Shown piece by piece: positions 38,421 through 39,666 of a stretch of DNA of 39,666 nt (positions within the stretch are counted from its first letter, which is position 1; every line of letters begins with the position of its first letter). The position numbers were made by a program, and so were the translations under genes. This stretch comes from Muribaculaceae bacterium. GTDB taxonomy: Bacteria; Bacteroidota; Bacteroidia; Bacteroidales; Muribaculaceae. The notes beneath the pieces are model-generated. The model had not been told where the DNA came from, searched no databases, and saw only the letters and a list, made by a program, of their open reading frames with translations. The stretch covers positions 1-39,666 of the forward strand of contig JAFTDD010000016.1 of assembly GCA_017454355.1 (NCBI GenBank). The letters run 5' to 3'.

Positions 38421-39455
38421 ATGGAAGAGAACAATAATCAGCAGCAGCCTCAGCGTCCGGCCATCCCGGCCGAGAAACTCAAAGCGCTACAGATGGCGGC
38501 CGACAAAATCGACAAGGCCTACGGTCGTGGCTCCATCATGAAGATGGGCGACGACAACATCGCCGACATCGATGTCATTCCCACCGGCTCCATCGGCCTG
38601 AACCACGCTCTGGGCGTGGGCGGCTACCCACGCGGCCGCATCATCGAGATTTTCGGCCCGGAGTCGAGCGGCAAGACCACTCTTGCCATCCATGCCATCG
38701 CCCAGGCGCAGCAGATGGGTGGCATCGCCGCCATCATCGACGCCGAGCACGCCTTTGACCGCTTCTATGCCGAGAGCCTCGGTGTGGACGTTAACAACCT
38801 CTGGATTTCACAGCCCGACAACGGCGAGCAGGCCCTTGAGATTGCCGACCAACTAATCCGCTCCAGTGCGATCGATATCATCGTCATCGACTCGGTGGCG
38901 GCCCTCACTCCCAAGGCCGAAATCGAGGGCGAGATGGGCGACAACAAGGTTGGCCTGCAGGCGCGTCTCATGTCACAAGCCCTGCGCAAACTCACGGCCA
39001 CAGTGAGCAAGACCAACACGTGTTGCATCTTTATCAACCAGTTGCGTGAGAAAATCGGCGTGATGTTCGGCAACCCCGAGACAACCACCGGCGGCAATGC
39101 CCTGAAGTTCTATTCAAGCGTGCGCCTCGACATCCGTCGCATCGGCCAACTCAAGGACGGCGACAACGTCTATGGTAACCTGACGCGTGTCAAGGTGGTC
39201 AAGAACAAGGTGGCGCCACCATTCCGCAAGGCCGAGTTTGAAATCCTCTTCGGGCGCGGCATCAGCCACACCGGCGAAATCGTCGACCTGGGCGTGGAGC
39301 ATGGCGTGATCAAGAAGAGCGGCTCGTGGTTCAGTTACGGCGACACCAAACTGGGCCAGGGACGCGACACCGTCAAGCAACTCATTGAGGACAACCCCGA
39401 GTTGGCCGATGAGTTAGAGGCCAAAATCATGGCCGCCCTTGCCGAAGGCAAGTAA
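38421..39455 (+). CDS. recA: Recombinase RecA
   Basis: 344 residues. Forms filaments on single-stranded DNA for homologous recombination and repair. [20 protein letters not shown] opens the core; Walker A is GPESSGKTT (near 75-83), Walker [31 protein letters not shown] and the loop [20 protein letters not shown] follow, with [17 protein letters not shown]. The N-terminal acidic Gln-rich extension is short. Codon use is strongly C-ending, unlike nadA, as expected of a highly expressed gene or of a change in strand skew. A hairpin follows the stop codon. Confidence 0.98.
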   Translation: MEENNNQQQPQRPAIPAEKLKALQMAADKIDKAYGRGSIMKMGDDNIADIDVIPTGSIGLNHALGVGGYPRGRIIEIFGPESSGKTTLAIHAIAQAQQMGGIAAIIDAEHAFDRFYAESLGVDVNNLWISQPDNGEQALEIADQLIRSSAIDIIVIDSVAALTPKAEIEGEMGDNKVGLQARLMSQALRKLTATVSKTNTCCIFINQLREKIGVMFGNPETTTGGNALKFYSSVRLDIRRIGQLKDGDNVYGNLTRVKVVKNKVAPPFRKAEFEILFGRGISHTGEIVDLGVEHGVIKKSGSWFSYGDTKLGQGRDTVKQLIEDNPELADELEAKIMAALAEGK

Positions 39456-39510
39456 CGCCCCCTCCCAAAATTTCTCACGTAAAATCCGTAAAACTTATCG
39501 TAAAATTTGG

Positions 39511-39559
39511 CGTAAACGTGCTAAAAGTGGTAAAAAAAAAGACTTTTAGCACGTTTACG
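39511..39559 (+). terminator. Perfect 18-base hairpin behind recA
   Basis: Arms 39511-39528 and 39542-39559 (CGTAAACGTGCTAAAAGT) are exact reverse complements with an A-rich 13-base loop. A direct third copy with one change lies at 39571-39588. It starts 56 bases past the recA stop and before a converging gene, which suits a bidirectional terminator. Confidence 0.55.
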
Positions 39560-39612
39560 TTATTTTGTGGCGTAAATGTGCTAAAAGTAGTAAAACGGCC
39601 AATGTAGCAGGT

Positions 39613-39666
39613 TTACCAGCCACCGGGGCGGCCACCGCCCCAGCCGCCGGGCCGACCTCCGCCGGG
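39613..39666 (-). CDS. C-terminal end of a Gly-rich protein, cut by the window
   Basis: On the minus strand the last 17 codons read PGGGRPGGWGGGRPGGW and end with TAA. The Gly-Arg-Pro-Trp repeats look like the low-complexity tail of an envelope or RNA-binding protein. The gene continues beyond the window and cannot be named. Confidence 0.5.
   Translation of the reverse strand, partial: PGGGRPGGWGGGRPGGW

Noticed and set aside
1-39666. tRNA or rRNA genes
   Set aside because: Looked for cloverleaf-like stretches in the gaps and saw none; no rRNA-like sequence is present.

Overview
The window looks like a chromosomal segment of a Bacteroidales bacterium, most plausibly Muribaculaceae or a close relative (inference). 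Supporting signs are promoters of the Bacteroidetes type (TTTG, about 20 bases, TAnnTTTG), no evident Shine-Dalgarno sites, a LytS-type kinase and LytTR regulator, a VTC/DUF4956/DUF4353 gene group, the TGS plus uridine-kinase protein typical of this phylum, and GC-rich genes separated by short, repeat-filled gaps. Nearly all genes are ordinary core genes. The unusual content lies between genes, and in places inside them.

Layout. 1-2100: the end of a Sir2 deacylase, a DUF4143 ATPase with its own promoter and palindromic tandem repeats, and a gap with a long inverted repeat and a small gene remnant. 2109-5401 (minus): arcA-arcB-arcC, the arginine deiminase pathway. 5592-8725 (minus): a membrane protein, a SpoU-type RNA methylase and a single-frame fusion of dihydrofolate reductase to LpxB. 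8867-10868 (plus): cvpA-like and sufB. 10869-11352: an AT-rich gap with clustered DnaA boxes, a candidate replication origin. 11353-22283 (plus): nadA, glutathione peroxidase, an M50 protease, a nucleoside kinase, a LytTR regulator, two envelope proteins, a deacetylase / GT2 / GT-C sugar-transfer set, rdgB, a MITE-like element and rnhB. 22453-32415 (minus): a MerR regulator, rsmH, a RelB/PIN toxin-antitoxin pair, a LytS kinase, the VTC-DUF4956-DUF2490-DUF4353 group, a dockerin protein, an SH3 protein and a GDP-mannose pyrophosphorylase. 32622-39455 (plus): dnaX, lemA, two TPM-domain genes, nadB and recA. The last bases are the 3' end of a Gly-rich minus-strand gene.

Working links. ArcA, ArcB and ArcC turn arginine into ornithine, ammonia, CO2 and ATP. 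NadB and NadA, 25 kb apart, perform the first two steps of NAD synthesis. The deacetylase, GT2 and GT-C genes overlap or nearly touch and resemble lipid-A sugar modification sets of the Arn or NaxD/FlmF2/FlmK kind. The VTC polymerase, DUF4956, DUF2490 and DUF4353 genes form one minus-strand unit.

The most notable signal is a set of dispersed intergenic repeats: 7-8-base tandem repeats that abut or include start and stop codons, three large mosaic palindromes, a 32-base hairpin family found six times in one orientation relative to the flanking genes, two smaller hairpin families, and a TGTAGGG-CTGGCC core that also appears twice within the folA-lpxB frame, once exactly at the fusion joint. All identifications come from reading the sequence; no database search was run.
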